In this document: in pieces, positions 15,901-24,267 of the stretch
Layout of the letters: every line of letters begins with the position of its first letter
How positions within the stretch are numbered: position 1 is the stretch's first letter
Source: JAFGUB01 sp050305515
GTDB lineage: Bacteria > Campylobacterota > Campylobacteria > Campylobacterales > Sulfurimonadaceae
Length of the DNA stretch: 64,000 nt
Assembly: GCA_050305515.1 (NCBI GenBank)
Contig: JBNLFL010000008.1
Coordinates: 62,001 to 126,000, forward strand
Direction of reading: 5' to 3'
Made by a program: the position numbers and the translations under genes
The notes under the pieces: generated by a model
What the model saw: only the letters and a program-made list of their open reading frames with translations
Databases searched by the model: none
What the model was told of the DNA's origin: nothing

Positions 15901-18884
15901 GCGTTGACCGGTTTGTCCGAAGCTATGGCAAGCTTTCCGTTAATAATGTAGGCGCTCAGACCGATAGGCACGGGCGAACCGTTCTCAAACGTCAGTTTCA
16001 ACATGGAACCCGAAGATTTCAGAATCCCGAGATTGAGCACATTCCATTCGCCGCTGCAGTTATTGGCATCGATAGGCGTGTTGATGTCGGCAGGTTCGGG
16101 ACACGGGCTTGAGAGCTGCATGCCCACGGTGTACTCAAAACCCTCAGCCGTCTTTTCAAAAGCTAGAGAAGGGGTAGCCTGTAAAAAGGAGTCGCGCCCC
16201 GTCGGACGGACAAAGAGCGTTCCCACCCCTTCGACGCTCGGGTTGAGTTCATTGCCTGCAACACCCACTTCAAGCGATTGCGAAAGCGTCAGATCAAACG
16301 ATTGGAATGCCACATCCAGTCCCGCGGGAAGCGCACCGGTCCGCTGCCAGGTATTGACAAGCTGCAATGAAATGGAAAGTGTTCTCCCCACGCTGATATT
16401 GTCGGCATCTTTTTCGTAACTGATCGTCACCGGAATCGATTTTTGCGCCAGATTGCCCGGAACGATGTAATTGGTGGCATCGATGACGCAGGAGAGAATA
16501 CCCATAAGCGACGTCGTTGCACAGGGTTGTGTCACCGTAAAGGTTCCGGTGATCGCAAACCCTTCCGAATCATCCTGTGTGACATTGACATCCCTGAGAA
16601 CCACACTCAGAATGGATGCGGGGTCAAAACTGTCTTCCTGTGCCAGTACGGCATCCTGAAAACGGTCAACAACCGAAAACTGTGCATCGCAGAGATCTCC
16701 GTAACCGTCCCGATCCGCATCCGCCTGATCGGAGTTAGGAATCAAAAGACAGTTATCATGACAGTCAAGCACCCCGTCACTGTCGCTGTCAATATCGGCA
16801 ACACCGCATCCGCAGATACCGACAGTGGTTTTCGAGGCATCATAAATACATTCGTCAAGACAGTCCGCCACGCCGTCACTGTCCCAGTCTGAATCGGAGA
16901 CACCGCATCCGCACTGTCCCGGCGCGGCTTTTCCGCCGTCGTTGATACACAGATCACAGGCATCTCCGTAGCCGTCTCTATCGGTGTCAAGCTGATCGGG
17001 ATTGTCTACAGCGTCGCAGTTGTCGCACACATCGCCGAAACTGTCAGTGTCACTGTTTAACTGCAGCGGATTGTAGGTGGCGCAGTTATCCACACAATCG
17101 GGAATGGAGTCGCTGTCGCTGTCAATCCCGTCAGTGTTGCCGCATCCGCAATATCCTGCAAGAGACTTTAGCGGGTCACTCGGACACTCGTCGCAGGCGT
17201 CACCTACCCCATCAAAATCACTGTCAAGCTGCGCCGCATTGGCATTATCCGGACAGTTGTCGCACGTATCAAGGACGCCGTCGCTGTCACGGTCCGAATT
17301 GGGGTCCGTAGCGCCCTGACGTACGCAGCGTACGCCAAAGGAGTTGTACCGGTCCGCAGAACCGCTTCTGCCGTTGTTAAAATCAATCGTCGCATAAAAT
17401 GCAGGATTGGCCTGCGTCAGGTCTCCTGTCCAGTATTTTTTGGATGAGCCAAAGGCAATCGCCTCTTTGAATGTCGGGATTCTGTTGGTGTCCACCAGTC
17501 CCGCAAGTTCCTGCGTCGTAGGGAGTCTCCAGTCATTTTTGCCCGAATAGACGAGATTGATACAGTGGTCATACGCATAGTCCCAGTACATGGCGTGCAT
17601 ATCTTCCCCGGGACTGTCCGTCCAGCTCAAATCGCTCACTGCGTCATAATAGACCGTATCGTTGGAGGTATTGGGGCAGGCATCAATACAGTCGACAACG
17701 CCGTCGTGATCGGAATCAAAGTCAGAGACGCCGCAGCCGCAGACTCCGGGTTCGGTTTTATTGGCATCAAAATCACAGGTTTCGCACGCATCACCGACAA
17801 GATCGCCGTCACTGTCGTCCTGTCCCGGATCGCTGACGCTGGGACAGACATCGCAGGCATCTGAAGCGCCGTCGTTGTCGATGTCACTTTTGGGAAGGCT
17901 GTTTACAAGCGAATCTCTGACACACCGTACAAAAGCGGAACCGCCGCTTAATAGTTCCGGCCAGACCGTACCGTCATGCGCACTCACGGCCGTACCAAAA
18001 ACAGTCGGCGATGCACTATACGGTTCAGTCGTCCAATGGATCGATATGGGATTGTTGTTAATGTAATAGACCCCGACGTTGATAAACGCCTTTGACGTTC
18101 CGACGGCACCGTCTATGTTAACAGTGCTCTGAAGTTCCGGGAGCGTCGGAAGCCGCCAGTCGTCAAAGGTGTCATGCACCAGATTGCTGCAGTAATTTTG
18201 CGCTGTGTAGAAATCCATCCGGTTTGTAGCCACCGACGCCATATCCGCCCATGTCAAAGAGCGGTTAGTATCGTAAACTACCTGTTTTGCCAGATCTGTA
18301 TGGTGGTAGGAAGGTACCAGAGCACATTTGCTGACGCACCCCGGCGAATTCTCGGGGCAGGAATCAAAACAGTCCGGAGTCCCGTCGCCGTCACTGTCCC
18401 AGTCTTCAACGCCGCAGCCGCAGCCGACAGTAATTTTTTCGGGATCATTGGGACATTCGTCGCTGGCATCGACGGTTCCGTCTCCGTCGGAATCATGATA
18501 TTCGGGAATAACCCCCTGACGCACACATTTGACATTCAGGCTCTCCTGATCATCAGCGAAATTGTTATAGGAGCTTCCGCCGATCTTATGCGCGGTCCCG
18601 CTGTGCGATGTTGAAGTCCAGTAAAAATAGATATCGTCATAATAAGTGACTTCGGCATCAAGATTTTTTAAAAAGAAATCATAATACATCTCGTCCATCG
18701 TGGGAAGGCGCCAATCAGTTTTTCCGGCCAGATTCAGGTTACTGCAGTAGTTGTTTGCATCGTTCCAGACATATTGTGACGGGTAAGCGTCGTCCTGCCA
18801 TGTCAGATTGCTGTCGGCATCATAATAAACCGTGGCATATGCAAAAGAGAAAAAAACGAAAAATAAGAAAAAGAGATGCTTCAC
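12933..18884 (-). CDS. giant secreted protein with Lcl/DUF1566 domains and calcium-binding repeats
   Basis: A protein of 1983 residues. A signal peptide (MKHLFFLFFVFFSFAYA) is followed by three Lcl-type DUF1566 domains (about 18-130, 190-330, 400-530), each with YYD...LTW and a DWRLPT block. Between and after them lie thrombospondin type 3-like repeats rich in D-x-D-x-D-G (for example DSDGDGTVDASDECPNDPEK), about nine in a row before residue 700 and one more near 1780. The middle is unrecognised, with tandem beta-rich segments and a glycine-rich FGGGSSG stretch. The C-terminus has a hydrophobic helix (NWGYALLVLLFAFASL) followed by RIGRRG, like a protein-sorting tail. Likely a surface adhesin. 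GTG start at 18884 with GGGAG upstream. Palindromes lie at 14697 (one mismatch) and 15473. Confidence 0.85.
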   Translation of the reverse strand: MKHLFFLFFVFFSFAYATVYYDADSNLTWQDDAYPSQYVWNDANNYCSNLNLAGKTDWRLPTMDEMYYDFFLKNLDAEVTYYDDIYFYWTSTSHSGTAHKIGGSSYNNFADDQESLNVKCVRQGVIPEYHDSDGDGTVDASDECPNDPEKITVGCGCGVEDWDSDGDGTPDCFDSCPENSPGCVSKCALVPSYHHTDLAKQVVYDTNRSLTWADMASVATNRMDFYTAQNYCSNLVHDTFDDWRLPTLPELQSTVNIDGAVGTSKAFINVGVYYINNNPISIHWTTEPYSASPTVFGTAVSAHDGTVWPELLSGGSAFVRCVRDSLVNSLPKSDIDNDGASDACDVCPSVSDPGQDDSDGDLVGDACETCDFDANKTEPGVCGCGVSDFDSDHDGVVDCIDACPNTSNDTVYYDAVSDLSWTDSPGEDMHAMYWDYAYDHCINLVYSGKNDWRLPTTQELAGLVDTNRIPTFKEAIAFGSSKKYWTGDLTQANPAFYATIDFNNGRSGSADRYNSFGVRCVRQGATDPNSDRDSDGVLDTCDNCPDNANAAQLDSDFDGVGDACDECPSDPLKSLAGYCGCGNTDGIDSDSDSIPDCVDNCATYNPLQLNSDTDSFGDVCDNCDAVDNPDQLDTDRDGYGDACDLCINDGGKAAPGQCGCGVSDSDWDSDGVADCLDECIYDASKTTVGICGCGVADIDSDSDGVLDCHDNCLLIPNSDQADADRDGYGDLCDAQFSVVDRFQDAVLAQEDSFDPASILSVVLRDVNVTQDDSEGFAITGTFTVTQPCATTSLMGILSCVIDATNYIVPGNLAQKSIPVTISYEKDADNISVGRTLSISLQLVNTWQRTGALPAGLDVAFQSFDLTLSQSLEVGVAGNELNPSVEGVGTLFVRPTGRDSFLQATPSLAFEKTAEGFEYTVGMQLSSPCPEPADINTPIDANNCSGEWNVLNLGILKSSGSMLKLTFENGSPVPIGLSAYIINGKLAIASDKPVNAAINAELSSEGIARGAGVFIDAQSLSGTQLASILPINSAPLSGMQALFSASTTLNNVTLFAATGASVFGSDDFEAFNTQFGTTLSGASIDFESPGLFVQADGTANGIRFDIDAKTSDVTLPTEIAVGQYGNVVYQPFGGTLHVNADMSVNNATSLVTSKLPINPCDYLSCGSAGTLGGTFDVTATVANQSQSLSGSSSLGLTLFGLNASTTLSAESAAILFYKDEMADWAADRVCHSIDSSGIPVCDGLKIIGQAIEFAQNTAMSVAGTIGDFATGTFNTVVGGVSSTISSIGSAIGSLFGGGSSGPAPIPHHTSWPVFWSQWYTQQETPNHYNVLKYGALMDYVSYADKYIGKIIYNSRFDAARKNASLNADATAILNYPVEMGIALTTITYSDYTNAYMYYAYRYKQGSPWFYVRDYLDANPVVRSELEASGVTMTDAAQLASSVFAYWQNVNKAHNLYTAALGSLDFSAPYYLLRFPEANDAQYGSIAFERAVNHYKQVNSQNSMLKFKTVPLPHDTSMREYSVAGNVYACRAHVSSANSRLAGSWLAGDAGYHACRIGDLSGSANPQYAFEYLTGSSKEWIDAQALLPAGKKRVYVGQIDNALSWVCRPKNSSDMGYTRRIGSSEYCVTGTYAQQNSDAVMRAHYAQSASFDLLAVTDYAWVVPDGVIINETGSSMIESDPPLAAEPDPVVILLPVPDGNSSQSSEGGIVDSDADGIADENDNCPYASNANQSDIDSDGVGDVCDTESQTLTILAPSFASSSSDAQSSTGASGSSGSASSSPSATQTMTLSVTKVTNTPQSAGSTPSRIEDANVIVSQAPTPPDPQPGEPVPPEGILPPVSIISDNGSSNETGYSVTVAFSISQESDAVFTGFWKYGREKEGDEAHWYDLGRLSDNTYISGRRGTGYTISADGKTLTVTLVDGLRGDEDLQADGQIIDPGAPVVGTRAASAVATPLFGNWGYALLVLLFAFASLGRIGRRGHVKT

Positions 18885-18914
18885 AAAAGACTCCCAGGAT
18901 TTTTAAGTTCCGGG

Positions 18915-18945
18915 ATTATAATGAAATTTTATATAAAATCTTCAA
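18915..18945 (-). promoter_or_regulatory. sigma70-like promoter of the giant protein gene
   Basis: On the minus strand TTGAAG (18940-18945) and TATAAT (18915-18920) are spaced by 19 bases, in an AT-rich stretch 30 bases before the GTG start. The -10 is perfect; the spacing is long. Confidence 0.5.
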
Positions 18946-19008
18946 ATAAAGATGTAAAAAAGGGGTTAAAAACTGAACAATTGCTCAGAAAGCCGAAAAA
19001 AGCGGATG

Positions 19009-19524
19009 TTAAAGCGTCCCTTCGCTCACTTCGGCAATATTAAGCAGGTGTTGCGCCGCTTCGCTGAAGTGCGAAATGTAAAATGTGCCCGCATTTTGGG
19101 TGGCGTCCACATCGGCAATGCGTTCGAGAAACTCGTCAAACCCCAGACCTTCAGTAGCGGCGATGCGGTGAATCTTCATGGCCTCAATGAAAGCCTTATC
19201 CTGCGTGAGCCCTTCGAGAATCTCGAAAAGCGCCGCGGCGTCACTGACGCTCTCGGCGCTGTAGTGTTCAATAGCGTACTCATAGAGGGCGCGGATGGTG
19301 GCGTAGTCCTGCACCTCATCGAGCTTGAAGCGTTTTCCGGTTTCGAGTGCCGTCGTGAGGTTTTCAAGGGCGAGTTCGAGAATGTTGGCGTAAAACGCAC
19401 CCAGATCATTCTCTTCTTCAAGAATCTCGTGTGCTTCTGGCTCCATCACGTAAAGTGCGGCAATGTCCCCCGCGCTCTGGGCGTCAAGCACCTTCTTTTT
19501 AAAGGCTTCCATCTTAGTACTCAT
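19009..19524 (-). CDS. conserved helical protein of unknown function
   Basis: A protein of 171 residues, acidic and predicted almost all-helical, with no signal peptide or membrane segment. No family is recognised with certainty. Its start overlaps the end of the aminotransferase gene by 11 bases, so the two form one transcription unit and are translationally coupled. It is the last gene of the unit before the promoter region of the giant protein gene. Confidence 0.65.
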   Translation of the reverse strand: MSTKMEAFKKKVLDAQSAGDIAALYVMEPEAHEILEEENDLGAFYANILELALENLTTALETGKRFKLDEVQDYATIRALYEYAIEHYSAESVSDAAALFEILEGLTQDKAFIEAMKIHRIAATEGLGFDEFLERIADVDATQNAGTFYISHFSEAAQHLLNIAEVSEGTL

Positions 19525-20653
19525 TCAGACACTCCTTAATGCGCAGCAGGGCTTCGCGCGTGTTTTCTTCGCTCTCTACAAGTGCGATGCGCACATACCC
19601 CTCGCCCGGATTGTAGCCGCCGTCGTCGCGTCCGAGATATTCTCCCGGAAGCACTTTGACGTTATAGCGCTCATAAAGCTTACATGTAAACTCAATCGCA
19701 TCCCCGACATGCAGCCAGACGTAAAACGTCGCTTCGGGAATCTCGATGCCCAGGATCTCCCGTGCGAGTTCAAAATTGGCACGGTAGGTTTTGCGCGCCG
19801 CTTCGACATGTTCGTCGTCACGCCACGCGCTCGCCGCAGCGGCTTGCAGCGGAAGCGGAGAGGCTGCGCCCACATAGGTGCGGTATTGCAGATATTTCTC
19901 AAGAATCTTCGCGTCCCCGGCGATGAAGCCCGAACGCAGTCCCGGTGCGGAAGAGCGTTTGGAGATGGAGTTGATGACCAGCACGTACTCAAACGTTTCA
20001 TTGCCTACATGTAACGCCGCTTCAAGCAGGGATGGCGGCGGCGTACCGGTGTAAATCTCGCTGTAGCACTCATCATTCATCAGCACAAACTCATACTGCT
20101 GCGCCAGCTTCACCCATGCGCCAAGCTCGTCAAGCGTGAGCGTGGAGGCCGTCGGATTGTTGGGGAAGTTAATGATGACCAGATCGCACGCTGCCAGCAG
20201 CGTTTCGTCAATATCGGGCTTGAAACCGTTTTCAGGCGTCAGGTTGATGTAAATGGTCGTCGCCCGTGACGCGATGGCCGCGCCTTCGTAAATCTGGTAA
20301 AAGGGGTTGGTAAAGGCGATAGTCGGCGCTTCCTTGTCAAAAAGCCAGAACTGCGGAAAGTTGAAAAGCACCTCACGGGTTCCGAACGTGGGAATAATCT
20401 GCGCGTCACTGAGCGTCACATTGAAACGGCGCTTTACAAAACCGCGCATCGCATCGCGCAGCTCCGCTTCGCCACTGGTTTTAGGGTAGCGTCGCAGCGC
20501 GGCCGAACTGTTGCAGAGCGCCTTTTGAATAAAACTCGGCGTCTCGAACTGCGGCTCGCCGATAGTCAGCGTCAGCGGCGCATACTTCGCAGCAGGCGTG
20601 ATGGGGTCTAATAGTGCGGTCAGTTTTTCAAAGGGATACGGTTCAAAGGTCAC
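19514..20653 (-). CDS. dapC: PLP-dependent aminotransferase, probable succinyldiaminopimelate transaminase
   Basis: A class I/II aminotransferase of about 379 residues. The pattern runs from TIGEPQFETPSFI and RYPKTSGEAELRDAM through INFPNNPTAS to NSISKRSSAPGLRSGF, where the lysine binds PLP. The overall sequence resembles epsilon-type DapC, which makes N-succinyl-L,L-diaminopimelate for lysine and peptidoglycan; substrate assignment by sequence alone is moderate. The start is likely the GTG at 20653 (VTFEPYPFEKL), since an upstream ATG at 20728 adds an atypical extension. Palindrome copies lie at 19680-19689 (Phe-Thr-Cys-Lys) and 20005-20014 (one mismatch, Leu-His-Val-Gly). Confidence 0.8.
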   Translation of the reverse strand: MTFEPYPFEKLTALLDPITPAAKYAPLTLTIGEPQFETPSFIQKALCNSSAALRRYPKTSGEAELRDAMRGFVKRRFNVTLSDAQIIPTFGTREVLFNFPQFWLFDKEAPTIAFTNPFYQIYEGAAIASRATTIYINLTPENGFKPDIDETLLAACDLVIINFPNNPTASTLTLDELGAWVKLAQQYEFVLMNDECYSEIYTGTPPPSLLEAALHVGNETFEYVLVINSISKRSSAPGLRSGFIAGDAKILEKYLQYRTYVGAASPLPLQAAAASAWRDDEHVEAARKTYRANFELAREILGIEIPEATFYVWLHVGDAIEFTCKLYERYNVKVLPGEYLGRDDGGYNPGEGYVRIALVESEENTREALLRIKECLNEY

Positions 20654-20804
20654 GAGAGCTCTTTCATTCGGATTAAAGTCGCAATTATAGCCTATTGCAC
20701 ATCGTGAGAGACTTTTGTGATGATTCAAGCCGTAAAACCCTGCATCATCTTATTTTGGTTACAAAAGAAGCAGCGACTCTCAATCACGGTTAAGTCTTGC
20801 GTTC

Positions 20805-20810
20805 TATAAT
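20805..20810 (+). promoter_or_regulatory. -10 element upstream of the ech operon
   Basis: TATAAT 32 bases before the first ATG of the hydrogenase operon. No convincing -35 at standard spacing, so an activator may be needed. Confidence 0.4.
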
Positions 20811-20842
20811 GCGTTTTATACTTGGAGCATTAAGGAACCGTG

Positions 20843-22594
20843 ATGGATGCACTCTTGCTGATACTGCTGCCGCTGCTCTTTGCCGCCATACTGCCGCGCC
20901 TCAAATCAGACCTCTTGCAGAGGTTTCTGCTTGGGAGTTTCTGGCTGCTGGGTGCGGCTCTGGCTCTGTGGCTTTATGCCGATGATACACCGGTTTCCAT
21001 CCACCTCATACCGCTGCTCAATCTCCTCGTACTGCTTGCCGATGTGGCGCTGCTGGTCTATTTTTTCAGTGTCGGCCAAAAAAACGGCGCGCTCAAAGTG
21101 AGCCTGCTTGCGGTTGTGCAGCTGCTTCTCTTTACAATTGTCGAACTGAGCGCGCACCACACGCACGGATTTGAGCTGGTGGTGGATGAACTCAGCCGCA
21201 TGATGTTTCTCATCATCAACATCGTCGGCGGGGCCATCATCTTCTACGCGCAGAGCTACATGCGTTATGAGGAGATGGATGCGGCCAGAAAAGAGCGTTT
21301 CATTATTTACCTGCTGCTCTTTGTTGCGGTAATGAACTTTATCGTCATGGCCAACCACCTGATGCTCTTCTTCTTCCTTTTCGAGATGACCACGCTCGCC
21401 TCTTTTTTGCTCATCCGTTTCCGCGGCGATGCGGTTGCGGAGGCCAACGCCCTTCAGGCACTCTGGATGAACCAGATCGGCGGTGTGGCCATTCTGCTCG
21501 GAGCGCTCATCGCGCAGCAGAGCGCGGATACCCTTTTTATCAACCAGCTGCTTGAAAGCAACGCCCCCGCGCTTGTCGGCGCGCTGCTGGCAATGGCGGC
21601 ATTCGTCAAGGGCGCTTTTGTTCCGTTTGAGCGCTGGCTGCTGGGTGCCATGGTCGCTCCCACCCCGGTCAGCGCCATTTTGCACTCGGCTACGATGGTC
21701 AAACTCGCCCCGTTCATTGTCATGAAGTTCGCGCCGCTGCTTATCGGCACCTTCGCAGGTGCCGTTATCAGCGTCACGGCAATGGGCGTTTTCGTCTTCG
21801 CCTCGCTTCTGGCGCTTTCGCGCTCCATGCTTAAAGAGATCCTCGGGCTTTCCACGATTGCCCTGCTGGCGCTAATGGTCTCCATGGCGGCACTGGGAAC
21901 GCCGGGCGCGCTTGAAATCGTCATGATTCTCATACTCTTTCATGCGCTCACCAAAGCGCTGCTCTTTCTGGTCGCCGGGGTACTCGAGAAGACGCACCAT
22001 CTTAAAAACATTGACGACATGCAGGGGCTGATCTACCTCGCCCCCAAAAGTGTCGCTTTGCTGGTTTTCGGATTTTTAAGCCTCTCCGTGCCCCCTTTCG
22101 GAGTTTTCGACGCCAAGCTTTTTGCCATCATCGAAATTGCCAGAAATATTCCCTCAGAACCGTGGCAACTTATTTTACTACTGGGCGTGGTCATCGGAAG
22201 CGTCCTCTTTTCCCTGCTCTATTTCCGCATTCTCTCCGCGCTGCTCTCGCGTCCGGCCGAGCGTCAGCAGATGCGCCATGAGTCTCTTGAGAGCGGCTTT
22301 GCGATTCCCCTTTATGCACTTGCGCTATTACAGCTCCTCGGAAGCGTGGCGCTGGTGTATAAACTCGACTCCGCATGGCTGCTCGTTGTGCCGCTCTTTC
22401 TCTTTGGAGCCTTTGTGCTGCTCCAACGCCTCTTCGGCGGAGTTGAACGGGTCAAGGAGTACGGCTGCGGCGAACGGGGGAACTTTGTATCGGCGTTAAG
22501 CTACTACGCGCTTGGGCACTCCCTTGAGGGAACGCTTTATCGTCTCTTTACCCTGCTCTTTGCGGGCGTCGCCATGGCGGGGGTGCTCTCATGA
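20843..22594 (+). CDS. echA: Ech-type hydrogenase subunit A (NuoL/MrpD-like proton or sodium channel)
   Basis: A membrane protein of 583 residues with about 15 hydrophobic segments. It has the antiporter-like NuoL/M/N core, including LFFFLFEMTTLASFLLI (conserved Glu in helix 5), FVPFERWLLGAMVAPTPVSA (the PTPVSA block) and LHSATMVK. In group 4 hydrogenases this subunit moves ions while electrons flow between ferredoxin and protons. First of six overlapping genes in the order NuoL-, NuoH-, NuoB-, NuoC-, NuoD-, NuoI-like, which is the echABCDEF order. ATG 20843 is preceded by an in-frame GTG and AAGGAAC. It lacks the long C-terminal extension of respiratory NuoL. Confidence 0.85.
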   Translation: MDALLLILLPLLFAAILPRLKSDLLQRFLLGSFWLLGAALALWLYADDTPVSIHLIPLLNLLVLLADVALLVYFFSVGQKNGALKVSLLAVVQLLLFTIVELSAHHTHGFELVVDELSRMMFLIINIVGGAIIFYAQSYMRYEEMDAARKERFIIYLLLFVAVMNFIVMANHLMLFFFLFEMTTLASFLLIRFRGDAVAEANALQALWMNQIGGVAILLGALIAQQSADTLFINQLLESNAPALVGALLAMAAFVKGAFVPFERWLLGAMVAPTPVSAILHSATMVKLAPFIVMKFAPLLIGTFAGAVISVTAMGVFVFASLLALSRSMLKEILGLSTIALLALMVSMAALGTPGALEIVMILILFHALTKALLFLVAGVLEKTHHLKNIDDMQGLIYLAPKSVALLVFGFLSLSVPPFGVFDAKLFAIIEIARNIPSEPWQLILLLGVVIGSVLFSLLYFRILSALLSRPAERQQMRHESLESGFAIPLYALALLQLLGSVALVYKLDSAWLLVVPLFLFGAFVLLQRLFGGVERVKEYGCGERGNFVSALSYYALGHSLEGTLYRLFTLLFAGVAMAGVLS

Positions 22595-23409
22595 GTCTGC
22601 TGCTCGCACTGCTCTCCCCACTGCTTGCCACCTTTGTTTACGGATTCGAGCGCATCGTCCGCGCCCGAATGCAGCGGCGTCAGGGGCCGCCCCTGCTGCA
22701 GCCCTTTTACGACATGGCCAAGCTGATGGACAAACGCCCCGTTATGGTGCACTCGTTACATGTAAGCCTCGGCATCGCCCATTTTATGCTGCTGTGGATC
22801 GCCGTGGGTGCGCTCTTCATGGGGGCGAATCTGCTGGTCATTATTTTCATTCATCTCTTTGCGCTGCTCTCACTGGTACTCGCGGGCTACAGCGTACGTT
22901 CTGCGTATTCGCATCTGGGAGCCAACCGCGAACTGCTTGCCCTTGTCGCCTACGAACCGGTGCTCATACTGGTGGCGGTAGGGTTGTATCTGAAAACCGG
23001 AAGTTTCGAAGTCGGTGCCATTCTCTCCGCCCCGGCATCGCTGTGGCAGCTTCCCCTGCTCTTTGGCGCGCTGCTGATGGTGCTGCCCGTCAAACTCAAG
23101 AAGTCCCCTTTTGATGCCGTCGAGGCGCATCAGGAGATTGTCGGCGGCGTCGAAATCGAATACAGCGGCGTCTTCTTCGAATTTCTCTACATGGCGAAGA
23201 TGCTCGAGTACATTTTCATCTACTTTTTCGTCTACCTCTTTGCCGGCTCCGATTGGTTGCTGGGTAGCCTTTTGGTGGGCGTCGTGTTTCTGCTTGTCAA
23301 CCTTGTCGATAACGCTACGGCGCGCGTACGGCCCGACCACCTGCTGCGCATCGTCACTTTCGGTGCGCTCACCCTCGCACTCGTAAACCTGATGGGAGTA
23401 CTGCTATGA
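22591..23409 (+). CDS. echB: Ech-type hydrogenase subunit B (NuoH-like)
   Basis: A protein of 272 residues with about eight membrane helices. It has the NuoH/HycD signature near the N-terminus (RARMQRRQGPPLLQPFYDMA) and the PFDAVEAHQEIVGGVEIEYS block, whose charged residues line the channel between the hydrogenase arm and the ion pump. It overlaps both neighbours by 4 bases (ATGA), indicating strict co-translation. The palindrome TTACATGTAA at 22756-22765 is read as Leu-His-Val-Ser. Confidence 0.9.
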   Translation: MSLLLALLSPLLATFVYGFERIVRARMQRRQGPPLLQPFYDMAKLMDKRPVMVHSLHVSLGIAHFMLLWIAVGALFMGANLLVIIFIHLFALLSLVLAGYSVRSAYSHLGANRELLALVAYEPVLILVAVGLYLKTGSFEVGAILSAPASLWQLPLLFGALLMVLPVKLKKSPFDAVEAHQEIVGGVEIEYSGVFFEFLYMAKMLEYIFIYFFVYLFAGSDWLLGSLLVGVVFLLVNLVDNATARVRPDHLLRIVTFGALTLALVNLMGVLL

Positions 23410-23933
23410 CCTTCTGGAGCAAATGGCGCAAAAAGTCGCCGTGGATTCTGCACTACAACGCCGGCAGCTGCAACGGCTGCGACATCGAAATTCTCGCGGC
23501 TCTGGGGCCGCGCTACGATCTGGAACGCTTTGGCATGCTCAATTCGGGCAACCCCAAGCAATCCGACATCTTTCTGGTTACCGGCCCCGTCACCTACCGT
23601 TCGCGCGAACGGCTGGTGGAGCTCTATGCTCAGATGATCGAACCCAAAGTCGTGGTGGCGGTCGGCGCCTGCACGGCTACCGGCGGCGTCTTTCGCGGCA
23701 TGTACAACGTCGAAGACGGCATCGACCGCTATATTCCCGTAGATGTCTATGTTCCCGGATGTGCCAGTTCGCCGCAGCTCATTATCGACGCGCTCGTCGA
23801 AGCCGTAGCCATCTGGGAGAAAAAATCGCGAGAGATCGAGACCCCTTTCAAACTTTTCGGCGGCCTTTCAAAAATAGGCTCCGCCATCAGCCGCCGCGAC
23901 ATGGCGCAGGAGATCACACATGAAAAAAATTGA
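23406..23933 (+). CDS. echC: Ech-type [NiFe]-hydrogenase small subunit (NuoB-like)
   Basis: A protein of 175 residues. It carries the four cysteines for the proximal [4Fe-4S] cluster: NAGSCNGCDIE (two, about residues 22 and 25), GACTATGG (one) and VPGCASSP (one). There is no Tat signal, as expected for the cytoplasm-facing group 4 enzymes. It overlaps the NuoH-like gene by 4 bases and the next gene by 14 bases. Confidence 0.9.
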   Translation: MTFWSKWRKKSPWILHYNAGSCNGCDIEILAALGPRYDLERFGMLNSGNPKQSDIFLVTGPVTYRSRERLVELYAQMIEPKVVVAVGACTATGGVFRGMYNVEDGIDRYIPVDVYVPGCASSPQLIIDALVEAVAIWEKKSREIETPFKLFGGLSKIGSAISRRDMAQEITHEKN

Positions 23934-24267
23934 CGTCACCATCGATAATGTCATTGCGACCATCGAAGCGTTCTACAAACCCCGCGAATGGCATTTTCTG
24001 ACGCTTAACGCACTCAACGCCCCCGAAGACTCCATTGAACTCCAATGGATCTTCAGCCGCTACGGTGCCAAAGATAATATGGTTATTTTTACGCTTACAT
24101 GTAAACGCGATGTGCACATTCCGACGTTGACAGGCGTGATTCCCTCGGCCATTATGAGCGAGCGCGAGAGCGTGGACATGTTCGGCGTCACCATCGAAGG
24201 CGCCGAAAAAGGGCTCTACCTCGATGAAGATTCGCGACAGATGCCGCTGGGGAGATGCGCACTATGA
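23920..24267 (+). CDS. echD: Ech-type hydrogenase subunit D (NuoC-like)
   Basis: A protein of 115 residues related to the NuoC/30-kDa subunit, with SERESVDMFGVTIEGAEKGL near the end, which matches the 'E-R-E-x-x-D-M-F-G' signature. It is a structural subunit of the peripheral arm. The palindrome TTACATGTAA at 24095-24104 is read as Leu-Thr-Cys-Lys. The end overlaps the large-subunit gene by 4 bases. Confidence 0.85.
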   Translation: MKKIDVTIDNVIATIEAFYKPREWHFLTLNALNAPEDSIELQWIFSRYGAKDNMVIFTLTCKRDVHIPTLTGVIPSAIMSERESVDMFGVTIEGAEKGLYLDEDSRQMPLGRCAL

